From Bacteroidetes bacterium UBA2234 (GTDB lineage Bacteria; Bacteroidota; Bacteroidia; NS11-12g; UBA955): a stretch of 26,288 nucleotides of DNA. How positions within the stretch are numbered: the first letter of the stretch is position 1; every line of letters starts with the position of its first letter. Positions 7,088 to 14,479 of the stretch are shown one piece after another. The notes beneath the pieces are model-generated. The model saw only the letters and a program-made list of their open reading frames with translations. It had not been told where the DNA came from and made no database searches. Where the stretch lies: contig DDYM01000002.1 of assembly GCA_002347985.1 (NCBI GenBank), forward strand, positions 7,792 through 34,079, written 5' to 3'. Made by a program: the position numbers and the translations under genes.

Positions 7088-8071
7088 TTATTTATCTCGT
7101 AGACCGCGACCACTCTTTTGAATGAGTCCTTGAGACTCCATCACGATGCGCAGTTTATCGAGAACACCATTTACGAAACGAGAACTGTTGGGTGTGCTAT
7201 AGTTTTTTGTGATTTCCAAATATTCGTTGATGGTTACTTTGACGGGAATTGTTGGACAATGCAAAAACTCGGTTAGGGTCAATTTGATAATGAGAAGATC
7301 CATGATTGCGATTCGCGATGGGTCCCAATTGTCTGAAATCTCGGCTACTTGAGATTCGTACAACTTGCTATTTTTACATGTAGTTGTAAAAAGCTGATTT
7401 GCCATTTCAATTTCCTCGGAGCTGTGATTGGGTTTTTCGGGGACTGGTACTGTGCCATTGTCTTTGGCTCCTTGAATTGTTTTTTCTATTTCGCGGGTGG
7501 TATATAGTTCGTCGTCTGACCAACCAGAATAATAATCGTTTAGATTATCAAAAAACGATTCTTTTGTTTCGAATAGGTTTGCGTAGAATTCTTCCAGAAA
7601 TGCTTGTTGTTGTTGGAATGTGGGCGCATCGAAGATGTTAATGTCTTTGACAAACTCCCAGGTTTGCATCCATTCATAGTATTGATCGAATTGTCCTACG
7701 AGTTCACTCCAATCAAAGGGAAAGTTCTTTCGTTTATTGTCTTCTACAGCGCGATGCAGGTATTTAACCAATGGCATTCTGTCTAAAATCGACAGATCGC
7801 GAATTTTAGATTGATCGGGGTAAAACTTGGACTTTTCCAAGGTTTGTTTTTCCAACAAGTAGGTAGACAGTTGAAAGGGCAAATCGAGAAGAAAAAGGAA
7901 AAAGTCGTAGCTCTGGTTGATGCTATCGGTAAGAGTAGTTAAGGTATTTTGATAATGTTCTTGCTGAGAAGGATTTAGGTTCTGCAAAGGAACATTTTCT
8001 GTATTTCCTCCTTGTTGATAGGAGTAAAGTGCCTGAAGGGCTTTGATGCGCACCAATCTTCTTGATATCAT
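7088..8071 (-). CDS. nusB: Transcription antitermination factor NusB
   Basis: NusB joins NusE (S10) on boxA RNA in rRNA antitermination. This 327-residue protein is far longer than the roughly 140-residue E. coli form. The first helix MISRRLVRIKALQALYSY is canonical, then about 180 charged helical residues intervene, and the C-terminal NusB core (SRIAIMDLLIIKLTLTEF, then IPVKVTINEYLEITKNY, then SSRFVNGVLDKL) closes the domain. Long NusB proteins with a spread-out domain are usual in Bacteroidota. The ATG at 8071 matches the family start; the further upstream start at 8131 would swallow the -7 box at 8084-8091. It is divergent from the fdx-iscX pair. Confidence 0.93.
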   Translation of the reverse strand: MISRRLVRIKALQALYSYQQGGNTENVPLQNLNPSQQEHYQNTLTTLTDSINQSYDFFLFLLDLPFQLSTYLLEKQTLEKSKFYPDQSKIRDLSILDRMPLVKYLHRAVEDNKRKNFPFDWSELVGQFDQYYEWMQTWEFVKDINIFDAPTFQQQQAFLEEFYANLFETKESFFDNLNDYYSGWSDDELYTTREIEKTIQGAKDNGTVPVPEKPNHSSEEIEMANQLFTTTCKNSKLYESQVAEISDNWDPSRIAIMDLLIIKLTLTEFLHCPTIPVKVTINEYLEITKNYSTPNSSRFVNGVLDKLRIVMESQGLIQKSGRGLRDK

Positions 8072-8083
8072 AGAACGAGACTG

Positions 8084-8091
8084 CAAAGATA
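8084..8091 (-). promoter_or_regulatory. nusB -7 element TATCTTTG (minus strand)
   Basis: An exact consensus match read on the minus strand, ending 12 bp before the nusB ATG at 8071. It lies in the divergent region shared with the ferredoxin gene. Confidence 0.6.
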
Positions 8092-8147
8092 CAAAAATTG
8101 GTCGTACTATTTCCACAAATTGGTGAAGCAATGCGGTTGCGAAGTAT

Positions 8148-8155
8148 TAATTTTG
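8148..8155 (+). promoter_or_regulatory. -7 element TAATTTTG before the ferredoxin gene
   Basis: An exact TAnnTTTG match ends 8 bp before the ATG at 8164, supporting that start over the earlier GTG at 8098. Confidence 0.6.
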
Positions 8156-8163
8156 CATTTGAT

Positions 8164-8493
8164 ATGGGCAAGATTACATTTCAATTTGAAGAGAAAAATC
8201 GTGCATCGATGGAGGTGAAAATGTTTGAGGGCGAATCTATTTTGGATGTGGCTCTTGATCATGATATTCACCTAAACCACAATTGTGGTGGGGTTTGCGG
8301 TTGTAGTACTTGTCATGTTTACATTGAGCAAGGTGAGGATTTTTTACCGGAGATGAGTGATAGGGAGGAAGAATATGTAGATCGTGCACGAAATCCGAGA
8401 TACAACAGTCGTTTGGCCTGTCAATGTAGGTTAACGGGCGGTGGAGACATCGTAGTTATCGTACCGGATCAAAGCGGAATTATAGGACACTAA
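8164..8493 (+). CDS. fdx: [2Fe-2S] ferredoxin, adrenodoxin/Isc type
   Basis: Small soluble electron carrier. The 109-residue protein has the vertebrate/ISC-type cluster motif: cysteines in NCGGVCGCSTCHVYIE spaced C-x5-C-x2-C, with a distant fourth Cys in SRLACQ. An additional Cys lies inside the first loop (GGVCGC). The segment LPEMSDREEEYVDRA is the typical acidic region contacting partner reductases. ATG 8164 is preferred because a -7 promoter box lies 8 bp upstream and the mature domain begins at ITFQFEEK. Its pairing with iscX 10 bp downstream points to iron-sulfur cluster assembly and not to P450 or plant-type photosystem electron flow. Confidence 0.92.
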   Translation: MGKITFQFEEKNRASMEVKMFEGESILDVALDHDIHLNHNCGGVCGCSTCHVYIEQGEDFLPEMSDREEEYVDRARNPRYNSRLACQCRLTGGGDIVVIVPDQSGIIGH

Positions 8494-8503
8494 AAGAAAG
8501 AGA

Positions 8504-8734
8504 ATGTACGAACCACCAATTCAATGGACTGATTACGAAGACATTGCGATGAAGCTTTATGAGCGATTTGGAGATGACTTTAACGAGGCTAAAATTTATA
8601 GGATCCGATTTACCGATTTGTTGGAGTGGGTTTTGGAGACCCCCAATTTTGCGGGTACAAGGGAGGAGAGCAATGAAGGTCATTTGGAAATGATACAGGC
8701 GCAGTGGGTATACGAATGGCGAGACAATCAGTAA
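8504..8734 (+). CDS. iscX: Iron-sulfur cluster assembly protein IscX
   Basis: IscX (YfhJ) is a small acidic protein that binds iron and the cysteine desulfurase IscS and tunes cluster assembly. The 76 residues contain the family landmarks: IQWTDYEDIAMKLYERF at the start, RFTDLLEWV in the middle, and SNEGHLEMIQAQWVYEW at the end, aligning along the whole E. coli IscX. An extra N-terminal MYEPP is seen. It follows the ferredoxin gene by 10 bp, reproducing the fdx-iscX end of proteobacterial isc operons, but no iscS, iscU, iscA or hscAB is in view. Confidence 0.92.
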   Translation: MYEPPIQWTDYEDIAMKLYERFGDDFNEAKIYRIRFTDLLEWVLETPNFAGTREESNEGHLEMIQAQWVYEWRDNQ

Positions 8735-8740
8735 TTGGTT

Positions 8741-8748
8741 TAATTTTG
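8741..8748 (+). promoter_or_regulatory. -7 element TAATTTTG before acyl-CoA dehydrogenase
   Basis: An exact match 20 bp before the ATG at 8769. The leader between is A-rich (ATAAATAAGAAAAAT), as often seen before well-translated Bacteroidota genes. Confidence 0.55.
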
Positions 8749-8768
8749 TAATAATAAATAAGAAAAAT

Positions 8769-9911
8769 ATGATGGATTTTGAATTAAGCGAAGAGCATTT
8801 GGCGGTTCAGCAAGCGGCACGTGATTTTGCTCAAACCGAATTATTGCCAGGTGTAATCGAGCGCGATAACGAGCAGAGATTCCCTTACGAGCAAATCAAA
8901 AAAATGGGTGAGTTGGGCTTCATGGGAATGATGGTTGACCCAAAATATGGTGGTGGCGGAATGGATGCCATTTCATATGTATTGGCGATGGAAGAAATTT
9001 CGAAGGTGGATGCTTCTGCGAGTGTTTGTATGAGTGTAAATAACTCTTTGGTATGTTGGGGTTTAGAGGAGTATGGAACCGAGGAGCAAAAAATGAAATA
9101 CTTGGTTGAGTTGGCGAGTGGTCAGAAAATTGGAGCATTTTTATTGAGTGAGCCAGAGGCGGGTAGTGATGCTACAAGTCAGCGTACAACTGCGGTTGAC
9201 ATGGGTGATCATTATTTGTTGAACGGTACTAAAAACTGGATCACCAATGGAAATTCTGCCAGCTATTATTTGGTAATTGCTCAAACCGATGTAGAAAAGA
9301 AGCATAAGGGCATCAACGCATTTATCGTTGAAAAGGCTTGGGACGGTGTAACTGTTGGCAAGAAGGAAGACAAATTGGGAATACGTGGAAGTGATACGCA
9401 TAGTATTATGTTTCAGGACGTAAAAGTTCCTAAGGCGAATCGTATTGGCGAAGATGGATTTGGTTTCAAGTTTGCGATGAAGGTGTTGAGTGGTGGTAGA
9501 ATTGGAATTGCTTCGCAGGCTTTGGGTATTGCCAGTGGCGCTTATGAGTTGTCGTTGAAATATTCAAAAGAGCGTAAAGCATTTGGTACTGAGATCATGA
9601 ATCACCAGGCTATTGCATTCAAATTGGCAGATATGGCAACTGAGATTGAGGCGGCGCGTTTGTTGTGTTTGAAGGCAGCATGGATGAAAGACCAGCACTT
9701 GAATTATGATCGTGCGAGTTCAATGGCAAAATTGTTTGCATCTGAGGTGGCGATGAAGACGGCTGTTGAGGCGGTTCAAATTCACGGAGGATATGGATAT
9801 GTGAAAGAGTATCACGTGGAGAGATTGATGCGTGATGCTAAGATTACACAGATTTACGAGGGAACCAGCGAAGTACAGCGTGTGGTTATATCTCGTGATA
9901 TTTTGAAATAA
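8769..9911 (+). CDS. Acyl-CoA dehydrogenase (short-chain/butyryl type likely)
   Basis: FAD enzyme that makes trans-2-enoyl-CoA, passing electrons to ETF. The 380 residues match the standard three-domain family: N-terminal helical domain (DFELSEEHLAVQQAARDFA), middle beta domain with the flavin-binding run LSEPEAGSDATS and NGTKNWITNG, and C-terminal helical domain with RKAFG and the IHGGYGYVKEYHVERL signature. The catalytic base is Glu364 in IYEGTSEVQ, the position used by short- and medium-chain enzymes (not the isovaleryl type). Two Met codons in a row (8769 and 8772) leave the exact start open. It is a single-gene unit ended by a strong palindrome; substrate is inferred only. Confidence 0.95.
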   Translation: MMDFELSEEHLAVQQAARDFAQTELLPGVIERDNEQRFPYEQIKKMGELGFMGMMVDPKYGGGGMDAISYVLAMEEISKVDASASVCMSVNNSLVCWGLEEYGTEEQKMKYLVELASGQKIGAFLLSEPEAGSDATSQRTTAVDMGDHYLLNGTKNWITNGNSASYYLVIAQTDVEKKHKGINAFIVEKAWDGVTVGKKEDKLGIRGSDTHSIMFQDVKVPKANRIGEDGFGFKFAMKVLSGGRIGIASQALGIASGAYELSLKYSKERKAFGTEIMNHQAIAFKLADMATEIEAARLLCLKAAWMKDQHLNYDRASSMAKLFASEVAMKTAVEAVQIHGGYGYVKEYHVERLMRDAKITQIYEGTSEVQRVVISRDILK

Positions 9912-9927
9912 TATTATTGAGTTTTTT

Positions 9928-9984
9928 CGGTTGTGCCCGAAACGGATATAAACGTTTATATCCGTTTCGGGCACAACTGTTTTT
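9928..9984 (+). terminator. Long perfect-palindrome terminator
   Basis: Bases 9930-9977 form a 48-bp perfect palindrome with its axis at 9953/9954 (left arm starts GTTGTGCCCGAAACGG, right arm ends CCGTTTCGGGCACAAC). One further G-U and one C-G pair extend it to 9928-9979. It is followed by TTTTT at 9980-9984, giving a classical hairpin plus U-tract for the plus strand, 17 bp after the acyl-CoA dehydrogenase stop. A T6 run also precedes it (9922-9927), so it is not a symmetrical bidirectional terminator. Confidence 0.85.
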
Positions 9985-10008
9985 ATTGATGGGTGTGAAA
10001 TTGCATCC

Positions 10009-10347
10009 ATGGAAATTAAGAGTTACGAAGACATGGCATGGCAGTTGGGAATCAACACCATTGAAACCGTGCATCGCATGAAATCGGCTGAATTTGTGAA
10101 GCTGGGCGAGGAAATGTTAAAAGCGGCAAAATTGATACAATCAGGGGGTGTGTTGGCAACCCAGGGTCAAATTTATGATGCGTATCAACGTTGTTTGCGG
10201 CTAATGAGCTATTTGCAGGCCGTAGAATCGATGGGGTTAATTAGTGCATCAGAGTATCGGGATTTTGAGATTCAGATATTGTCTTTAACTCAAAGATTAC
10301 AGTCGGCCTATAAATCGCTTAACCCTCCGGAAAACCGCCAATGTTAA
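10009..10347 (+). CDS. Small helical protein, possible four-helix-bundle (TIGR02436-like) family
   Basis: 112-residue protein with no signal peptide or membrane segment. Its start IKSYEDMAWQLGINTIETVHRM resembles the opening of the four helix bundle family once found in 23S rRNA intervening sequences (KSYxDLxVWQ...). The rest is four predicted amphipathic helices, ending LTQRLQSAYKSLN. The usual central motif RRAAVSIPSNIAEG is only faintly echoed by LKAAKLIQSGGVLATQGQ, so this is divergent or a different helical family. No -7 box is evident between the palindrome and its ATG. Function unknown. Confidence 0.6.
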   Translation: MEIKSYEDMAWQLGINTIETVHRMKSAEFVKLGEEMLKAAKLIQSGGVLATQGQIYDAYQRCLRLMSYLQAVESMGLISASEYRDFEIQILSLTQRLQSAYKSLNPPENRQC

Positions 10348-10372
10348 CTTTGTGTTAAACATGGATTAACGC
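10342..10372 (+). promoter_or_regulatory. Putative PHO-box-like array upstream of DUF47-pit
   Basis: Three direct repeats recur with an exact 11-bp period: TTAAC at 10344, TTAAA at 10355, TTAAC at 10366. Each can be read as a 7-bp unit (TGTTAAC, TGTTAAA, GATTAAC) plus a 4-bp spacer (TTTG, CATG, GCCT). This is the geometry known for PhoB and PhoP binding sites. The array ends 26 bp before the -7 box at 10396 and sits before a phosphate transporter operon. Binding by a PhoB-type regulator is inference. Confidence 0.5.
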
Positions 10373-10395
10373 CTTTTTCTTGCTCTGGCTCGTGG

Positions 10396-10403
10396 TAATT
10401 TTG
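10396..10403 (+). promoter_or_regulatory. -7 element TAATTTTG of the DUF47-pit operon
   Basis: An exact consensus match, 25 bp before the ATG at 10429, with the 11-bp repeat array just upstream. Confidence 0.6.
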
Positions 10404-10428
10404 TAGTAACTAAAATAATAGCATTACC

Positions 10429-11076
10429 ATGGCATTAAACAATATTCTGAGTATTTTTTTACCGAAAGACAAGGTGTTTTATAGTCTTTTTGAGCAAACT
10501 GCTCAGAACGTAACCGAGATGGGTAAATTATTGCATCAATATGTTTATGAGTCGGACCCAAATATTCGATTAAAAATCAGTAAGCAAATTGAAGATTTTG
10601 AACATAAGAATGATGAAATCACGCATAATATTTTTACTGAATTAGGCAAGAATTTTATTACACCATTTGATCGTGAGGATATTCATTATTTGGCATCAGC
10701 CATGGATGATGTTGCAGATTATATCCATGCTTCCTGTAAAAAAATGCAGTTTCACGGAGTAAGTCCAAACGAGCAAGGAATTCAAAGCTTAGCAGAGATT
10801 ATCATGCAAAGTGCTGCGGAAGTGGGAAAGGCAGTGATGCAATTGAGAGAATTGAAGCGCCCGGAGAAAATCATGGAGTGCTTGGTGCGTATCAATAGTT
10901 TCGAAAATCATGCAGACAATGTATTCGATATGAGTATCAAGAATTTGTTTGAGGTAGAAAACGACTTTAAGGAACTCATTCGTAAGCGCGAAGTTTATAC
11001 GGTTATGGAGGTTGCTACAGATAAATGTGAAGATGTGGGAAATGTGATTGAAACCATTATTGTTAAATACGCTTAA
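10429..11076 (+). CDS. DUF47 / PhoU-like Pit accessory protein
   Basis: 215-residue, fully helical, soluble PhoU-related protein. The opening ALNNILSIFLPKDKVFYSLFEQTA, the IEDFEHKNDEITHNIF helix with its metal-binding acidic E-x-x-x-D pattern, the FITPFDREDIHYLASAMDDVADYI block, and a later INSFENHADNVFDMSI repeat of the same pattern are characteristic. Genes of this family sit next to pit transporters and are thought to modulate phosphate uptake. Here pit starts 23 bp downstream on the same strand. The PHO-box-like array suggests phosphate control of both. Confidence 0.92.
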   Translation: MALNNILSIFLPKDKVFYSLFEQTAQNVTEMGKLLHQYVYESDPNIRLKISKQIEDFEHKNDEITHNIFTELGKNFITPFDREDIHYLASAMDDVADYIHASCKKMQFHGVSPNEQGIQSLAEIIMQSAAEVGKAVMQLRELKRPEKIMECLVRINSFENHADNVFDMSIKNLFEVENDFKELIRKREVYTVMEVATDKCEDVGNVIETIIVKYA

Positions 11077-11099
11077 TCGATAGTAGAATACAATAGATC

Positions 11100-12767
11100 A
11101 TGTCGACCCTTGTTATAGTGATAATTGTATTGGCATTGGTGTTTGATTACATCAATGGTTTTCACGACGCGGCGAATTCGATTGCTACGGTTGTAAGTAC
11201 AAAAGTACTTACTCCATTGCAGGCGGTATTGTGGGCGGCATTGTTCAACTCTGTAGCGTTTTTTATTTTCAAGGATCATGCGGTAGCAAACACAATTGCC
11301 AAAACGGTAATTGATAATTACATCACGTTGCCGGTAATTTTAGCGGGTTTGGTTGCCGCGATATTTTGGAATTTGCTTACGTGGTGGTTTGGTATTCCAA
11401 GTTCATCTAGTCATACATTGATAGGTGGATTTGCGGGTGCGGCATTGGCGCATGCGTATTTTGTGAAGGGCTGGGTGCCATTTTCTGATGTCGTAGAAAT
11501 GGATAAAATCACCAAAACAGTTTATTTTATTTTGTTGGCACCTCTCATTGGAATGGTAATTTCCATTTTTATCACTGTGGTTACCATTAAGAGAAATGTT
11601 TATGGGCGATTACTGCTCATTTTGATGTCGGCCGTGGGATTGTGGTTTTTATTCGGTACGTACAGACAGGCCAAATTGGAGGAAAATGTGGCCAAGTTTT
11701 ATAAGGTTGACAAATACAAAAAGGAGTTAGCACACAATCCGGGTGATTCTAAAATTGCGGAAAAATTGGAGAAAGCAGATAGTAATTTTAATCTCAGCAA
11801 GCCATTTTTAAAGAGTTTTGATTCTGATGGTTCCACCAAAGTTGCTGGTGAAATAGCCGCGGTTGTTGATCTACAGTACATTGAAAACGATAAGGTTAAA
11901 ACGATAGTTTCGAAGAAGTTAAAGATTGATCAATTAAAAAAATCAGCATTTTATGATGCTTCGATTTTGCCGAAACTCAATGTAGCCAAAAGCACGTTAG
12001 AGGAATGTGCTCCAATCATAGGAAATTACCATATTGCAGGAGTTGACAGTACAGCAAGTGCGTTGTCTTTGAAGTTGGGTTTAGACAAAGTGGGCGACTT
12101 TGAAAAATTCAAAAAGAGTTTGAAAATAGATGCCAAATCGGATCTAGCCAAAGAATTAGATCGGGCGGACAATAGAATTTTGTTGTATTGTATTTTCTGT
12201 GTGATTGGGATTTTTATGTTGAGTTACATTTACTGTGAATTGATACAAAAACCTACAGCGAACCGAATGGTGAATATGTTCAAAAAGTTGCAGTTGTTAT
12301 CCAGCGCTGCTTTTTCCATTGGTCATGGTGGTAATGATGCTCAGAAGGTGATGGGTATTATTGGTGCGGCACTTATCGCAGATAATTATATTTCTGAGTT
12401 TAGTGAATTGCCAGATTGGGTTCCAGTAGCCTGTTACATGGCAATTGGTCTCGGAACTATGAGCGGGGGATGGAAGATTATTAAAACAATGGGAACTAAA
12501 ATCACAAAAGTGACACCATTGGAAGGGGTGAGTGCAGAGACGGCAGGAGCCATTACGTTATTTATGACAGAGCAAATGGGTATTCCTGTAAGTACAACAC
12601 ATACAATTACTGGATCAATTATTGGTGTTGGCGCAACCAAGCGACTTAGTGCGGTTCGTTGGGGCGTAACACGCAACCTATTGGTGGCTTGGATTATTAC
12701 CATTCCTGTAAGTGCGTTGGTTGCGGGGTTATGTTACTTGATATTAATCTTATTCGGAATAAAATAG
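11100..12767 (+). CDS. pit: Low-affinity inorganic phosphate transporter (Pit family)
   Basis: Inner-membrane phosphate-metal symporter of the PiT family, 555 residues. Both halves of the inverted-repeat signature are visible: NGFHDAANSIAT (residues 19-30) and SIGHGGNDAQKVMG (about 406-419). Each is followed by membrane helices; IPSSSSHTLIGG (99-110) and IPVSTTHTITGS are the paired helical-hairpin motifs. Between the halves lies a charged, Lys-rich hydrophilic insertion of about 170 residues (roughly 189-360), longer than the loop of short bacterial Pit proteins. It is expressed with the DUF47 gene. Confidence 0.94.
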   Translation: MSTLVIVIIVLALVFDYINGFHDAANSIATVVSTKVLTPLQAVLWAALFNSVAFFIFKDHAVANTIAKTVIDNYITLPVILAGLVAAIFWNLLTWWFGIPSSSSHTLIGGFAGAALAHAYFVKGWVPFSDVVEMDKITKTVYFILLAPLIGMVISIFITVVTIKRNVYGRLLLILMSAVGLWFLFGTYRQAKLEENVAKFYKVDKYKKELAHNPGDSKIAEKLEKADSNFNLSKPFLKSFDSDGSTKVAGEIAAVVDLQYIENDKVKTIVSKKLKIDQLKKSAFYDASILPKLNVAKSTLEECAPIIGNYHIAGVDSTASALSLKLGLDKVGDFEKFKKSLKIDAKSDLAKELDRADNRILLYCIFCVIGIFMLSYIYCELIQKPTANRMVNMFKKLQLLSSAAFSIGHGGNDAQKVMGIIGAALIADNYISEFSELPDWVPVACYMAIGLGTMSGGWKIIKTMGTKITKVTPLEGVSAETAGAITLFMTEQMGIPVSTTHTITGSIIGVGATKRLSAVRWGVTRNLLVAWIITIPVSALVAGLCYLILILFGIK

Positions 12768-12778
12768 ATTCATTGTTC

Positions 12779-12796
12779 AGGGCTGTTACATCCCTG
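12779..12796 (+). terminator. Weak hairpin after pit
   Basis: CAGGG and CCCTG can pair around an 8-base loop, followed by TGATTTTG. The stem is only 5 bp and the T run overlaps the next promoter, so termination here is doubtful. Confidence 0.25.
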
Positions 12797-12804
12797 TGAT
12801 TTTG

Positions 12805-12812
12805 TAACTTTG
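12805..12812 (+). promoter_or_regulatory. -7 element TAACTTTG before the acetyltransferase gene
   Basis: An exact TAnnTTTG match, 8 bp before the ATG at 12821. Confidence 0.6.
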
Positions 12813-12820
12813 ATTCTGTA

Positions 12821-13411
12821 ATGTTGGATTCCGATTCGCAATCAGCTGTTTTTATTCATCCGTCTGCTATCGTAGATGAAGGTGCTTTGATTGGCGCAGG
12901 AAGTAAAATTTGGCATTTTACCCATGTTATGTCAACCGCCCAATTGGGAATCAATTGCAATTTGGGCCAAAACGTCTTTGTTGGTAGCAATGTCAAAATA
13001 GGTTCGGGTGTTAAAATCCAAAATAACGTATCAATTTACACGGGTGTTGACATAGAAGACGATTGTTTTTTAGGACCTAGCATGGTTTTTACCAACGTCA
13101 CCAATCCGCGTTCCCCTGTTGAACGAAAAGAGGAATACAAGACCACAAAAGTGAAACGAGGTTCTTCCATTGGGGCCAATGCTACCATTATTTGTGGTGT
13201 TACACTGGGTGAGTATTGTTTTGTTGGTGCTGGATCCGTTGTAACGAAAGATGTGCCGAATTTTGCATTGGTTGTGGGAAACCCAGCGCAGCAAATTGGT
13301 TGGATGAGCGCTTTTGGCGATCGTTTGAATTTTGATAATCAAGGTGATGCAACATGCGCTGCCAGTGGTGATAAATATCGCTTGGAGAATGATCAAGTGA
13401 TAAAATTGTAA
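12821..13411 (+). CDS. Left-handed beta-helix sugar N-acetyltransferase (WbpD/WlbB-like)
   Basis: 196-residue transferase built from hexapeptide repeats ([LIV]-G-x4), clear from residue 12 ([19 protein letters not shown]) to about 150 ([17 protein letters not shown]). The segment IWHFTHV, then [12 protein letters not shown], and the later [10 protein letters not shown] match enzymes that acetylate UDP-2-acetamido-3-amino sugars in O-antigen or glycan synthesis (WbpD, WlbB), where the His of the HFTHV segment is in the catalytic region. The downstream galE, 5 bp away, fits a nucleotide-sugar role. Exact acceptor sugar is not readable. Confidence 0.85.
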   Translation: MLDSDSQSAVFIHPSAIVDEGALIGAGSKIWHFTHVMSTAQLGINCNLGQNVFVGSNVKIGSGVKIQNNVSIYTGVDIEDDCFLGPSMVFTNVTNPRSPVERKEEYKTTKVKRGSSIGANATIICGVTLGEYCFVGAGSVVTKDVPNFALVVGNPAQQIGWMSAFGDRLNFDNQGDATCAASGDKYRLENDQVIKL

Positions 13412-13416
13412 TATTT

Positions 13417-14454
13417 ATGGAGCAAAAGAAGATTTTAGTAACGGGTGGATTGGGTTTTATCGGTTCCCATACGGTGGTTTGTTTGCATGAAGCAGGTTAC
13501 AAGCCTGTGATCATTGATAATTTGCACAATTCTCGAATTGAGGTTCTGTTGGCACTTGAGAAACTTATTGGTTATAGCCCAGATTTCATTCAAGGGGATG
13601 TAAACGATAAGGCATTGATGTCGGAAATATTTAAAGTTCACCAACCCAATGCGGTAATACATTTTGCCGCACACAAGGCGGTTGGAGAAAGTGTAGAACA
13701 ACCCCTTATGTACTATCATAACAATGTGGTTGGATTGGTGTCGTTGTTAGAAGTAATGCAGAATGCGGGCTGTAAAAAACTCGTTTTTAGTAGCAGTTGT
13801 ACAGTATATGGTGAGCCAGAGCAAGTTCCTGTAAAAGAATCTACACCCACTAGACCTGCGGCAAGTCCCTATGGTGCCACGAAACAGATGGGTGAGGTGA
13901 TTCTCAAAGACAATTCGTGGTTTGAAGTTCAGTGCTTAAGATATTTTAATCCCGTGGGTGCCCATGAATCTTCATTGATTGGTGAATTGCCCTTGGGTGT
14001 GCCAAATAATCTAATCCCATATTTAACCCAAACGGTAGCGGGAATCCGACCTCAGCTTACCGTTCATGGTGGTGATTATAATACCCCAGACGGGACATGT
14101 ATTCGTGATTATATTCATGTGATGGATTTGGCCGAAGCGCATGTTGCAGCCATTGGGAGATTGTTTGCCGACAAAATAGCTCACAGCGTTGAACTGGGTG
14201 ATCCAAGTTGTAATAATTTTGAGGTTTTCAACATCGGCACTGGCGATGGTTATTCTGTGTTGGAGGTGATTGCAGCATTTGAATCTGCCACTGGCGAGAA
14301 GGTTCCACACATTATTGGACCTCGTAGAAATGGCGATGTGGTAGCGGTATGGGCAGAAACCACCAAGGTTAACGACGTCTTGGGATGGAAGGCCAGCAGA
14401 AATCTCGAAACGATGATGCGCGATGCATGGAATTGGCAACGTGCAGTAAGTTGA
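13417..14454 (+). CDS. galE: UDP-glucose 4-epimerase
   Basis: Interconverts UDP-glucose and UDP-galactose for surface polysaccharide or galactose metabolism. The 345-residue extended SDR has the NAD motif TGGLGFIGSH (residues 9-18), SSSCTVYG with the active-site Ser, and catalytic Tyr152/Lys156 in SPYGATKQ. Typical GalE blocks RYFNPVGAH and GTCIRDYIHVMDLAEAH follow. The latter separates it from most other sugar epimerases. UDP-GlcNAc epimerase activity cannot be excluded. It is co-transcribed with the acetyltransferase and converges on the minus-strand DUF4403 gene with a 25-bp gap holding no clear terminator. Confidence 0.93.
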   Translation: MEQKKILVTGGLGFIGSHTVVCLHEAGYKPVIIDNLHNSRIEVLLALEKLIGYSPDFIQGDVNDKALMSEIFKVHQPNAVIHFAAHKAVGESVEQPLMYYHNNVVGLVSLLEVMQNAGCKKLVFSSSCTVYGEPEQVPVKESTPTRPAASPYGATKQMGEVILKDNSWFEVQCLRYFNPVGAHESSLIGELPLGVPNNLIPYLTQTVAGIRPQLTVHGGDYNTPDGTCIRDYIHVMDLAEAHVAAIGRLFADKIAHSVELGDPSCNNFEVFNIGTGDGYSVLEVIAAFESATGEKVPHIIGPRRNGDVVAVWAETTKVNDVLGWKASRNLETMMRDAWNWQRAVS

Positions 14455-14479
14455 TTTTTATTGAATGGGTTCTAATCCG

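Noticed and set aside
14023..14439. 138-codon minus-strand frame inside galE
   Set aside because: Fully antisense to conserved galE motifs; its composition is that of a reversed coding strand.
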